A program made the translations under genes and the position numbers. Below the pieces are notes generated by a model. That model did not search any database and was not told the origin of the DNA. It worked only from the letters and a program-made list of their open reading frames with translations. Below, one piece after another: positions 1-7,304 of a DNA stretch of 9,580 nucleotides. The DNA comes from an uncultured Chromatiales bacterium (GTDB lineage Bacteria > Pseudomonadota > Gammaproteobacteria > Steroidobacterales > GCA-2729495). Every line of letters starts with the position of its first letter. Position 1 is the first letter of the stretch. Location: contig CAJXQV010000033.1 of NCBI GenBank assembly GCA_913058165.1, forward strand, positions 1-9,580. The letters are read 5' to 3'.

Positions 1-6
1 AGTAGA

Positions 7-39
7 TCGTCGGCAGCGTCAGATGTGTATAAGAGACAG
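7..39 (+). other. Nextera transposase (Tn5 mosaic-end) sequencing adapter, non-genomic
   Basis: Positions 7-39 read as the standard Illumina Nextera read-1 adapter. They begin with TCGTCGGCAGCGTC (7-20) and end with the 19-bp Tn5 mosaic end AGATGTGTATAAGAGACAG (21-39). Bases 1-6 are probably also library-derived or assembly noise. True genomic sequence begins at about position 40. The adapter contains an ATG at 23 in frame with aroB, so automatic gene callers will create a false N-terminus reading MCIRDR. This is a library-preparation residue, not a natural transposon end. Confidence 0.97.
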
Positions 40-40
40 G

Positions 41-940
41 CACTCTGTTGTGGTTCTGCCTGATGGCGAAGATCACAAAACCCTCACCACGCTCAACCTT
101 ATTTTTGATGAGCTGGTTGCCCAGCGCTTTGGTCGGGATTGTATATTGGTTGCACTCGGCGGCGGCGTTGTCGGCGATATGTGCGGCTTTGCTGCTGCCA
201 GTTGGCAGCGGGGCGTTGATTTCATTCAGGTGCCCACCACCTTGTTAGCACAGGTCGATTCAGCCGTTGGTGGCAAGACCGCGGTGAATCATGCCGGCGG
301 CAAAAACCTCATTGGAGCATTCCATCAGCCGCTGTGCGTGCTGGCCGACACCGATACCTTAAGAACCCTGCCTGAGCGTGAGCTTAGTGCCGGTCTTGCT
401 GAGGTGGTGAAGTACGGCCTGATTAAAGATCCGGTGCTGTTTGAGTGGCTTGAGAGTATGGCTGGCAAGTTAATTAACCGGGACGCCGACAGCCTGGTTC
501 ATGCCATTAAGCGTTCTTGTGAAATCAAGGCCGAAGTGGTTGCTGCCGATGAGCATGAGCGGGGCCAGCGGGCTTTGCTGAATATGGGCCATACCTTTGG
601 CCATGCCATTGAGCGTTGTGCTGGCTATGGCACGGTGTTGCACGGTGAGGCGGTGGCCGCCGGCTCGGTGATGGCTGCAACCTTTTCGATGCGCCTGGGC
701 TGGATCAGCGAGGTTGACGTTGAGCGTATTAAAGATTTGTTTATTCGTTTAGCACTGCCAACAGAACCGCCTGCCATGGATGCCGCAGAGTTTTTCTCTG
801 CGATGTCGCTGGATAAGAAAGTTGCCGCCGGCCAGATTCGTTTGGTGTTATTGCGTGCAATAGGCGATGCGGAGCTGGTGGCCGATTATCCGGGCGATCA
901 ATTGCTCGAGCTATTGCGGGAACAGTTCGTTGACCATTGA
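41..940 (+). CDS. aroB: 3-dehydroquinate synthase, 5'-truncated by the contig end
   Basis: AroB converts DAHP to 3-dehydroquinate in the cytoplasm, the second step of the shikimate pathway to aromatic amino acids, using NAD and a divalent metal, usually zinc. About 299 residues remain. By comparison with E. coli AroB (362 aa), roughly the first 60-65 residues are missing, because genomic sequence begins where the adapter ends. Visible hallmarks are the NAD-binding glycine motif GGGVVGD (158-178), the block [20 protein letters not shown] (about 230-290), and the metal-ligand regions [19 protein letters not shown] (about 581-612) and LHGEAVAAG (about 638-662). The frame is open to a TGA at 938-940. 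Any start at the adapter ATG (23) is artificial. The dGTPase-like gene follows 23 bp later, so the two are probably co-transcribed. Function is near certain; only the N-terminus is unknown. Confidence 0.96.
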   Translation, partial: HSVVVLPDGEDHKTLTTLNLIFDELVAQRFGRDCILVALGGGVVGDMCGFAAASWQRGVDFIQVPTTLLAQVDSAVGGKTAVNHAGGKNLIGAFHQPLCVLADTDTLRTLPERELSAGLAEVVKYGLIKDPVLFEWLESMAGKLINRDADSLVHAIKRSCEIKAEVVAADEHERGQRALLNMGHTFGHAIERCAGYGTVLHGEAVAAGSVMAATFSMRLGWISEVDVERIKDLFIRLALPTEPPAMDAAEFFSAMSLDKKVAAGQIRLVLLRAIGDAELVADYPGDQLLELLREQFVDH

Positions 941-963
941 AACCCAATTCATCGCGGAGCGCC

Positions 964-2118
964 ATGACTGCCGTTAGCACTAAGCCCGGGTTGGCCGATT
1001 ATGCAGCGCGTCCTGAGACGAGCCGCGGTCGTATTCACCTTGAGCCGAGTCACAGCTACAGGGGCGATTATGAGCGTGACCGCGATCGGGTCATTCACTC
1101 CAGTGCGTTTCGCCGTCTCGTTTATAAAACGCAGGTGTTCGTTAATCACGAGGGCGACTTGTACCGGACCCGCCTCACGCATTCGCTTGAAGTGGGCCAG
1201 ATTGCCCGCACAGCTGCCGGCCGCCTGGGCTTAAACGAGCAATTGGTCGAGGCGATTTGTCTGTCTCATGATTTGGGTCATACACCCTTCGGTCATGCGG
1301 GGCAGGAAGCCCTGAATCGATGTATGCAGGGTTTTGGCGGTTTTGAACACAATCTCCAGTCCTTACGCGTGGTGGATAAACTCGAAGATAAGTACGCCAG
1401 TTTTCCGGGGTTGAACCTAACTTTTGAGACCCGCGAGGGCATTCTTAAGCATTGTTCTAAGCGCAATGCGCGTGAGCTCGGTGATCTGGGTTTGCGGTTT
1501 ATCGAACGGCGTCAGCCCGGGCTGGAAGCCCAACTGGCGAATCTGGCCGATGCCATTGCCTACAACAATCACGATGTCGATGACGGGTTGCGTTCCCGCC
1601 TGATTACTGTCGATGAGCTCAAGGAAGTGCGTTTATTCGGCGAGCAATACACCGAGGTAATGCGACAGTACCCGCAGTTGAGCCGCCGCGCGATGATTCA
1701 TGAAACCGTTCGCGCCATGATTAATCTGGTGGTGACCGATCTTATTAATACTACGCTGGCTAATCTGCAGCAGAGCAAGCCGGAGAGCATTGATGCGGTG
1801 CGGGAGTTACCGCCGCAGGTCTTGTTCAGTGAGCCTATGCTTGAGCAGCATCTGGCCTTAAAAAAGTTTCTCAACCAGAGCCTATATCGCCACGAGAAAG
1901 TGGTGGCAATGACTCGACAGGCCGATACTGTGGTTACTGAATTATTCGGTTTGTTTATGGCTGACCCCGCATTGTTGCCCGCCGATCACGCAGTGAAAGT
2001 TGGTGCAGACAGTAATGATCATCAAGCGCGGGCGGTGGCTGATTACGTGGCGGGCATGACCGATCGTTATGCCTTGTCTGAACACGCCAGGCTCACCGGA
2101 AAGAAACTGGCGCTCTAG
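964..2118 (+). CDS. dgt: Deoxyguanosinetriphosphate triphosphohydrolase-like protein (HD domain)
   Basis: This is a cytoplasmic HD-superfamily metal-dependent enzyme expected to hydrolyse dNTPs (classically dGTP) to the nucleoside and triphosphate, and so to tune DNA precursor pools. I chose the ATG at 964 (384 aa) because GGAG lies at 956-959, though the 4-base spacing is short. A TTG at 937 would add nine residues and overlap aroB. Residues matching the HD metal site are His73 (RLTHSLEVG), His102-Asp103 (LSHDLGHTPFGHAG) and Asp196 (LADAIAYNNHDVDDGL). The motif around HN at 129-130 and the N-terminal segment S46-SAFRRLVYKTQV-F59 are also typical of the dGTPase family. Length fits the shorter 'type 2' dGTPase-like group rather than E. 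coli Dgt (about 505 aa), so substrate preference is uncertain. It lies 23 bp after aroB, and pyrF follows after 63 bp. Confidence 0.9.
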   Translation: MTAVSTKPGLADYAARPETSRGRIHLEPSHSYRGDYERDRDRVIHSSAFRRLVYKTQVFVNHEGDLYRTRLTHSLEVGQIARTAAGRLGLNEQLVEAICLSHDLGHTPFGHAGQEALNRCMQGFGGFEHNLQSLRVVDKLEDKYASFPGLNLTFETREGILKHCSKRNARELGDLGLRFIERRQPGLEAQLANLADAIAYNNHDVDDGLRSRLITVDELKEVRLFGEQYTEVMRQYPQLSRRAMIHETVRAMINLVVTDLINTTLANLQQSKPESIDAVRELPPQVLFSEPMLEQHLALKKFLNQSLYRHEKVVAMTRQADTVVTELFGLFMADPALLPADHAVKVGADSNDHQARAVADYVAGMTDRYALSEHARLTGKKLAL

Positions 2119-2181
2119 CGGTGCCGGAATAATCGCGGCGCTAAAATAGCGCTCTTAAAGCTTTACTCAAGGACAAAGACT

Positions 2182-2898
2182 GTGGCACTTAGCACCAAAG
2201 CAATCGACCCCCGTGACCGCCTGATATTCGCACTTGATGTGCCTGACGTTGATGCCGCTAAGGCTCTGGTCGAAGAGCTGGGTGATTCAGTTGTGTTTTA
2301 TAAGATAGGCCTTGAACTCAATATGTCGGGCCGCTATTTCGAATTGCTCGATTGGCTTGTAGCCCGGGGCAATAAGGTTTTTGTCGATTTAAAATTTTTT
2401 GATGTGCCCGCCACCGTGGCTTCTGCGGTAAGTAAGCTCCGCGGCCGGGGTGTAACGTTTGCGACGGTGCATGGCAATCAGGGGATCATGGAAGCCGCTG
2501 CTGAAGCGAAAGGTGACGTTAAAATTCTTGCGGTCACCGTGCTTACCAGCCTCGACCGTGGCGACCTTGACGACCTTGGCTTCGATGTGGACGTGAGCAA
2601 ACTGGTGTTGTCGCGCGCACGTCGATCGCTGGAAAGCGGATGTGATGGCATTATCGCTTCCGGACTTGAGTTGCCAGGGCTGCGCGCCGAAATTGACGAC
2701 AAGCTATTGGTTATTACACCGGGTATTCGCCCGGTTGAAAACCGCGTCGAAGATGATCAAAAGCGGGTGGTAACCCCGGAACAGGCATTCAAAGACGGCG
2801 CCGACTATATTGTTATTGGTCGGCCTATCCGTAACGCTGCCGACCCGAAAGCGGCAGCCGAGGCAGTTCAGAAAACTATTGCGGCAGTTTTCAGTTAG
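2182..2898 (+). CDS. pyrF: Orotidine 5'-phosphate decarboxylase
   Basis: PyrF decarboxylates OMP to UMP, the last step of de novo pyrimidine synthesis, in the cytoplasm. The protein is 238 aa, the normal size for the bacterial enzyme. It starts with GTG at 2182, supported by AAGGA at 2169-2173 with 8-base spacing. Catalytic residues are in place: Asp19 (FALDVPD), Lys41 (YKIGLEL) and the Asp69-x-Lys71-x-x-Asp74 motif (DLKFFDVP). The phosphate-binding regions ITPGIRP and YIVIGRPI are also intact. The core reads KFFDVPAT rather than the KFHDIPNT of E. coli, and the segment after Lys41 (IGLELNMSGRYFELLDWL) differs from the usual gammaproteobacterial KVGKELFT-type sequence. This suggests a different PyrF subgroup. 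The TAG stop overlaps the stop of convergent tesA by 4 bp. No convincing own promoter was identified in the 63-bp gap upstream. Confidence 0.95.
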   Translation: MALSTKAIDPRDRLIFALDVPDVDAAKALVEELGDSVVFYKIGLELNMSGRYFELLDWLVARGNKVFVDLKFFDVPATVASAVSKLRGRGVTFATVHGNQGIMEAAAEAKGDVKILAVTVLTSLDRGDLDDLGFDVDVSKLVLSRARRSLESGCDGIIASGLELPGLRAEIDDKLLVITPGIRPVENRVEDDQKRVVTPEQAFKDGADYIVIGRPIRNAADPKAAAEAVQKTIAAVFS

Positions 2899-3575
2899 TC
2901 GCTACCGGCATTCAGCAGCGGTTCAAGCACAACCCAGGTGTTTTGTAGCAGCAGAGGTTGCGCACCGACGGTGGGGTGAATGTTATCCCCTTGCATCATT
3001 GCCGGGTTCAAGGCCACGTTCTCCATAAAGAACGGAATGATCGCCACATCTGTTTCTGCCGCAACATCAAAGAACAGAGCGGTGAACTCATCGGCGTAGC
3101 CCTTTCCGTAGTTCGGCGGTATTTGGATACCGGCCAAAATCACCCGAGCATTGGCCTCCTGTGATAACTGAATCATACGCAAAAGGTTCGCCCGTACGGT
3201 AGGAAGCGGATAAGCCCGAAGCCCATCGTTGCCGCCAAGTTCGATAATGACTATGTCAGGTTGATGTACTTTTAGCGCACGCGGCAATCGCTGTAACCCG
3301 CTGCTGGTTGTATCGCCGCTTATGCTGGCATTCACTACGCTATAGCCGTAATCTAATTCCATAAGTTTGTTTTGCAGTAGCGTGGTCCAGCTGTCGCTGA
3401 TGTCCATGCGGTAACCCGCACTCAGGCTATCGCCGAGCACGAGTATTTTTGCGGGTTCGCTGGCACTAACAGGGTTTTGTAATAGCAGTGCAATTAATGC
3501 TGTCAGCAGGACCAACGAATTTTTTGCAGTATTTTTAATCAGAGTTTTGTAAGCCATGGCAGTAGCAATAGACAC
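2895..3575 (-). CDS. tesA: Periplasmic SGNH esterase: acyl-CoA thioesterase I / lysophospholipase L1
   Basis: TesA family enzymes hydrolyse acyl thioesters, lysophospholipids and other esters in the periplasm. The chosen start is GTG at 3575-3573, giving 226 aa, because AAGGA (complement of 3584-3588) sits 8 bases upstream. The ATG at 3557-3555 has no visible ribosome site. An N-terminal signal peptide is clear: Lys10, Lys14 and Lys18, a hydrophobic core at about 20-32, and likely cleavage after PVSA38. All SGNH blocks are present: GDSL with nucleophile Ser50, Gly87 in SGDT, Asn116 in GGND, and Asp197/His200 in DNIHP. Similarity to E. coli TesA runs through the whole mature protein (SLSAGYRM, VVNASISGDT, ELGGNDGLR, PFFMENV). 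The gene is divergent from and overlaps ybbA, a neighbourhood shared with E. coli. Its stop overlaps that of pyrF. Confidence 0.95.
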   Translation of the reverse strand: MSIATAMAYKTLIKNTAKNSLVLLTALIALLLQNPVSASEPAKILVLGDSLSAGYRMDISDSWTTLLQNKLMELDYGYSVVNASISGDTTSSGLQRLPRALKVHQPDIVIIELGGNDGLRAYPLPTVRANLLRMIQLSQEANARVILAGIQIPPNYGKGYADEFTALFFDVAAETDVAIIPFFMENVALNPAMMQGDNIHPTVGAQPLLLQNTWVVLEPLLNAGSD

Positions 3576-4242
3576 CAGTGTCGTCCTTAATGTTCAGAAT
3601 CTGGGAATGCAGGTTAGCAGTCCCGAAGGTTCCTTAACAATACTTGAAAATGTCACCTTTGTTGTGTCTGAGGGCGAAATCGTCGCATTGGTCGGGCCAT
3701 CGGGTGCGGGTAAAACCACATTGCTGGCCTTGCTGGCTGGCCTCGACCGGCCATCAACAGGCGATGTCGAACTGTGTGGTCATAGCCTCGCGGGCCTCAC
3801 CGAAGACGGCCGTGCCATCTTGCGGGGTCAGCATGTGGGCTTTGTGTTTCAATCATTTCATCTGGTGTCCTCGTTAACGGCACTGGAAAACGTGATGTTG
3901 CCGCTGGAGTTAACCGACACTCCGGATGCCCGTGCGAATGCTACCGAAGCATTGGTCAGCGTTGGCTTAGGCTCACGCACGGGTCATTACCCAAAGCAGT
4001 TGTCCGGTGGTGAAAAGCAGCGGGTTGCGATTGCCCGAGCATTTGTGACGAGCCCTAAAGTTTTATTCGCCGATGAGCCTACCGGCAATCTTGATGCAGC
4101 AAGTGGCGACAAGGTTATTGATCTGTTGTTTGAAATGAACCGTAAGTCAGGTACAACGCTGGTTCTCGTTACTCACGATAAAGAGCTCGCTGCACGCTGT
4201 GACCGGGTGCTGACAATGGATGCCGGCCGGTTGGTTTCGTGA
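3556..4242 (+). CDS. ybbA: ABC transporter ATPase subunit, YbbA-type
   Basis: This is the cytoplasmic ATPase of a MacB/LolD-like ABC system that pairs with the permease encoded next. The protein is 228 aa, the same as E. coli YbbA. Motifs in order: Walker A GPSGAGKT (47-54, Lys53), Q-loop Gln99 (FVFQSFHL), signature LSGGEKQR (149-156), Walker B VLFADEP with Asp173-Glu174, D-loop GNLD (177-180) and the switch histidine His207 (VTHD). The ATG at 3556 lacks a good ribosome site (only TAAG at 3550-3553). I still prefer it, because the first beta strand (VVLNVQNLGM) needs a start upstream of Met18 and no other in-frame start is available. The first 20 bases overlap tesA head to head. The permease start follows 10 bp after the TGA, so the two are surely co-transcribed. 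It is most likely part of a YbbAP-TesA lipid-handling module rather than a macrolide exporter. Confidence 0.93.
   Translation: MAVAIDTSVVLNVQNLGMQVSSPEGSLTILENVTFVVSEGEIVALVGPSGAGKTTLLALLAGLDRPSTGDVELCGHSLAGLTEDGRAILRGQHVGFVFQSFHLVSSLTALENVMLPLELTDTPDARANATEALVSVGLGSRTGHYPKQLSGGEKQRVAIARAFVTSPKVLFADEPTGNLDAASGDKVIDLLFEMNRKSGTTLVLVTHDKELAARCDRVLTMDAGRLVS
3584..3588 (-). promoter_or_regulatory. tesA ribosome-binding site inside ybbA
   Basis: On the - strand this reads AAGGA, 8 bases before the GTG at 3575. It decides the tesA start. It lies within codons 10-11 of ybbA on the other strand, so the tesA translation signal and the ybbA coding sequence share the same bases. Confidence 0.7.
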
Positions 4243-4252
4243 GAATTTTACT

Positions 4253-6742
4253 GTGAAGTCGCTGCAGTTCGCCTGGCGCAGTCTGCGCCGTGATTTTCGC
4301 GCCGGTGAGCTCAGTGTGCTGCTCGCCGCCATAGTTCTGGCAGTTGCCTCAATGACCGCCGTCGGCTTTTTCACCGATCGGGTTGGGCGCGCCGTGCGTG
4401 CTCAGGCAGCAGAATCGCTGGCCGCCGACATGGTGGTTCGGTCAACCGCCGAGATTTCTGCCGGTTATCTGGGCGAAGCTGAACGGCTTGGGCTGGAGGC
4501 CGTGAGCCAGTTTGGCTTTCCTTCAGTGGCACAGTCTGATTCGGGCAGCACTCTGGCTTTGGTGAGTGCAGTTTCGCCGGGGTATCCGCTGCGGGGCGAT
4601 TTGCGGATTACCGATAAGCTGTTTGGTGAATCCAGAGTGGCTAGCGGTATACCGGGTCGTGGAGAGGCGTGGGCTGAACCTAGCCTGGTGGCCCGCATGG
4701 GCATTGCGGTGGGCGACAGCATTCAGATTGGCTCGTCACAACTGCGCGTTACTCAGGTGCTCGAGTATCGCCCTGATCAGGAAATGGGCTTTCTCAGTAT
4801 GGCGCCCGCGGTGCTGGTAAACCTTGAAGATGTTCCCGCAATGAATGTTGTTCAGGCTGGCAGTCGCGTGACCTATTCCCAGCTGTATGCTGGCGATGAC
4901 GACGAGTTAATGCAGTTGCGCCAGTTTTTGAATAATGCAAAGACCGAGCAGGAACAGGTTCGTGGCGCTGAAGATGCCAGCGAACAGGTCACTCAGGCGA
5001 TTGATCGCGCCCAGCGCTTTTTGACGCTGGCATCATTGGTAACCGTAATTCTGGCCGCTATAGCAACGGCTATGGCGGCACGTCGCTACTCGTTAAGGCA
5101 TCTTGATACCGTCGCGTTGTTAAAAATCATGGGGGCGACCCAGAGCTTTATTCAAAATACGCTATTGCTGCAGTTGTTGCTTATTACGCTGATGACAGCA
5201 GTGCTAGGAACCCTGCTCGGTTATGGGGCTCAATATGTGCTGGCATGGATTCTTTCTGAGCTCATGAGTTTTGACCTGCCCCCCGCGAATTTGTTGTCGG
5301 GCGTTTTGGGCCTGTCGACAGCAGCAACGGTTGCGGTTGGGTTTGCGTTGCCGCATTTGTTGCCATTGAAAACAACGCCGCCCATGCGCGTGCTTAGGCA
5401 GGATTTACCACCGCCGGCACTGAGTGCCGGTCTGGTTTATCTGATAGCGCTGGCGGCATTAACCGCAATGATCTATTCCATCGTGCGCGACCTGAAGTTG
5501 CTGATGTATATCGTAGGCGGTTTGATGGCGATGAGCGTGCTGTCGTACGCGGCAGGTTCGGCGCTAGTGAGGAGTTTGACGCGGTTCCGCGGCGGTGTGG
5601 GTGTTGCCTGGCGCTACGGTCTTGCCAATATTGCCCGCCGCGGTCGCGAAAGCGTCGTGCAGGTAGTGGCTTTTGGCCTTGGCTTGATGGTGTTGTTGTT
5701 GCTGGGTGTGGTGCGTAATGACCTGCTAGAGGCTTGGCAGCAGAACCTGCCCGCCGACGCGCCTAATTACTTCATGGTGAATGTGCAGCCCGAAGATTGG
5801 CCGGGCATAGCCTCTTTGCTGGATGCAGGCCTGGGTGAAGTGCCAGAGTTTCTGCCACTAATTCGCGGTCGTGTGTCGAGCATAAAAGGTGTGCCGGTTG
5901 ATGAATACACCATCAGCTCACCGGAAGCACGGCGGTTTGTCCGGCGTGAATCGAATATTACTTGGACCCCGGCTTTGCCAGAGTCCAATGAAATTCGCGC
6001 TGGTAAGTGGTGGGGTGAAAGTTATTCCGGCGACCCGCAGTTATCGATGGAGGCCGGTATGGCCGCGATGCTCGGGTTAACAATCGGCGATCCGGTGGGG
6101 ATAAATATTGGTGGCGAAGAGTTTGTAGCAAAGCTGACAAGCACCCGCTTTGTTGAGTGGGATTCTTTGCAGCCAAATTTCTATTTAATTTTGTCACCGG
6201 GAGAAGTGCGTGAACTTCCGCAAACCTACCTTACCAGCTATTACGTCGCCCCCGAACAGCGTGAAACTATGCGCTTGTTGTTGCAGGAGTATCCGAATGT
6301 AACCTTGATCGATTTGGAGGCGGTGCTTCAACAGCTTCGCGGAGTTATCGACAAAGCGTCATTGGCGGTGCAGGCGGTGTTCGTATTTACCATATTGGCA
6401 GGTGTGCTTGTGTTGTTGGCTGCAGTGCAGGTTACCCGAGATGAGCGTCGTTTCGAGAGCGCCATTTTGCATACGCTGGGTGCCCGTCGGAAAGTCATTT
6501 TGCAGGGTATTATTGCCGAATTCGTTGCTCTGGGTGCTCTTGCTGGTCTGCTGGGCGCAATGGGTGCAAGTGGTATTGGTTACTTGTTGGCGGAAAACCT
6601 GTTTGATCTTGAATACCATTTTGATCCGCTGTTGTGGCTGTTTGGCTTGACCGCCGGAGCCATTATTGTCGGTGTGACCGGCACTCTGGCAACCCGCAAG
6701 GCCGTGAATGAACCGCCGGTTAAGGTATTGCGCAATGCCTGA
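4253..6742 (+). CDS. ybbP: ABC transporter permease, YbbP-type (two FtsX domains)
   Basis: This is the inner-membrane permease partner of YbbA. It is 829 aa from the GTG at 4253, which gives an N-terminus MKSLQFAWRSLRRDF fitting the family. An ATG at 4220 would add 11 residues and overlap ybbA by 23 bp. E. coli YbbP is about 804 aa. I count about ten hydrophobic helices, at roughly 20-40, 255-278, 303-330, 345-370, 391-410, 414-438, 468-488, 703-726, 750-775 and 790-812. Periplasmic regions lie between helices 1-2 and 7-8, as in the fused double MacB/FtsX layout. Stretches shared with E. coli YbbP include FNP/MGF-type QMAP (here FLSMAPAVLVNLED), AGSRVTY, NLPADAPNYFMVN, NITW and VEWDSLQPNFYLI. 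The family is thought to use long-range conformational change to extract hydrophobic compounds for TesA rather than to pump across the membrane; that role is from family knowledge, not visible here. Confidence 0.93.
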   Translation: MKSLQFAWRSLRRDFRAGELSVLLAAIVLAVASMTAVGFFTDRVGRAVRAQAAESLAADMVVRSTAEISAGYLGEAERLGLEAVSQFGFPSVAQSDSGSTLALVSAVSPGYPLRGDLRITDKLFGESRVASGIPGRGEAWAEPSLVARMGIAVGDSIQIGSSQLRVTQVLEYRPDQEMGFLSMAPAVLVNLEDVPAMNVVQAGSRVTYSQLYAGDDDELMQLRQFLNNAKTEQEQVRGAEDASEQVTQAIDRAQRFLTLASLVTVILAAIATAMAARRYSLRHLDTVALLKIMGATQSFIQNTLLLQLLLITLMTAVLGTLLGYGAQYVLAWILSELMSFDLPPANLLSGVLGLSTAATVAVGFALPHLLPLKTTPPMRVLRQDLPPPALSAGLVYLIALAALTAMIYSIVRDLKLLMYIVGGLMAMSVLSYAAGSALVRSLTRFRGGVGVAWRYGLANIARRGRESVVQVVAFGLGLMVLLLLGVVRNDLLEAWQQNLPADAPNYFMVNVQPEDWPGIASLLDAGLGEVPEFLPLIRGRVSSIKGVPVDEYTISSPEARRFVRRESNITWTPALPESNEIRAGKWWGESYSGDPQLSMEAGMAAMLGLTIGDPVGINIGGEEFVAKLTSTRFVEWDSLQPNFYLILSPGEVRELPQTYLTSYYVAPEQRETMRLLLQEYPNVTLIDLEAVLQQLRGVIDKASLAVQAVFVFTILAGVLVLLAAVQVTRDERRFESAILHTLGARRKVILQGIIAEFVALGALAGLLGAMGASGIGYLLAENLFDLEYHFDPLLWLFGLTAGAIIVGVTGTLATRKAVNEPPVKVLRNA

Positions 6743-6758
6743 TGTTGCGGCTGCCGGG

Positions 6759-6772
6759 CGCATGGGCATGCG
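6759..6772. terminator. Possible bidirectional terminator hairpin between convergent genes
   Basis: CGCATG (6759-6764) and CATGCG (6767-6772) form a perfect palindrome, realistically a 5-bp stem with a 4-base loop. It lies exactly between the stop of ybbP (6742) and the stop of the convergent YfiR-like gene (6773). On the + strand it is followed by TTACTTT, a poor U-tract. It is weak as an intrinsic terminator, but it is the only candidate in the 30-bp gap. Confidence 0.25.
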
Positions 6773-7297
6773 TTACTTTAGCTTGGCCAGCTTTAACAGC
6801 TCTGAACTTACAGTGACGCCATATTTTCTAATATTGTTCATCACTATTTCAAAACGCAGCTTATTGTCGTTTACGTAGAAAATGATAGCAGCATTTTTCT
6901 GTGATACCTGGTCTGAGCTGAGCACCACGATGCTGCCTTCTACCTGCGAGTTTTCGCTGGAAGGTGTCCTGTGAAAATAGGTTAAGTCGCAGTGTGTCGC
7001 ATCTGACAGTCGGGAAACGTAAAGCTCGCGCTTTGAGTTAGCGCCAGGCTTAATGTTTATCAGACTTCTAAAGAATTGGTCGAATGGCGCTGAGTCTTGC
7101 AGACAAATATAGAGGGGCGTTAAGGGCTTGTCTTCTGGCGTATTTGGCCACTCGATAAAGGTTAAAAAGTTCAGAAGATAGGCTGCCTTTAATTTATCCT
7201 GTTTGCTGACAGCGTCATCAGCTGAAGCAGTTGACAAGACAATCGCAAGAACAAGTGTGGTTAGCAGCACTGAACATGTTTTGAGAGTCCAGGTCAT
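6773..7297 (-). CDS. YfiR-family (DUF4154) periplasmic protein
   Basis: The protein is 174 aa with a signal peptide (Lys6, hydrophobic core 9-21, probable cleavage after STASA26). Two family hallmarks are seen: KAAYLLNFLTFIEWP near the mature N-terminus (37-51) and the C-terminal pattern LRFEIVMNNI...GVTVSSELLKLA. In Pseudomonas aeruginosa, YfiR is a periplasmic repressor of the diguanylate cyclase YfiN and is sequestered by an outer-membrane protein. The family is broader than that system, so the partner here is unknown. Cys65 and Cys103 have nearly the spacing of one YfiR disulfide (Cys71-Cys110 as I recall); the second pair is absent. The gene begins 7 bases after the barrel gene stop and has no visible Shine-Dalgarno sequence (TAACCCTAAAATG), which points to translational coupling. 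No cyclase lies within the window. Family assignment is good; the regulated target is unassigned. Confidence 0.82.
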   Translation of the reverse strand: MTWTLKTCSVLLTTLVLAIVLSTASADDAVSKQDKLKAAYLLNFLTFIEWPNTPEDKPLTPLYICLQDSAPFDQFFRSLINIKPGANSKRELYVSRLSDATHCDLTYFHRTPSSENSQVEGSIVVLSSDQVSQKNAAIIFYVNDNKLRFEIVMNNIRKYGVTVSSELLKLAKLK

Positions 7298-7304
7298 TTT
7301 AGGG

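Noticed and set aside
21..39. Tn5 mosaic end as evidence of a natural mobile element
   Set aside because: It is contiguous with the synthetic Nextera primer sequence at the contig edge, so it is library-derived.
2138..2152. GCGCTA-AAA-TAGCGC hairpin between the dGTPase-like gene and pyrF, containing a TAAAAT that could be a -10 box
   Set aside because: The stem is perfect but short with a 3-base loop, no U-tract follows, and no -35 sits at the right distance for TAAAAT at 2142-2147. It is too weak to call either terminator or promoter.
6359..6769. 136-codon open frame on the - strand inside ybbP
   Set aside because: It is antisense to the strongly conserved C-terminal membrane half of YbbP, has no recognisable protein features, and its composition is that of a complementary-frame shadow.
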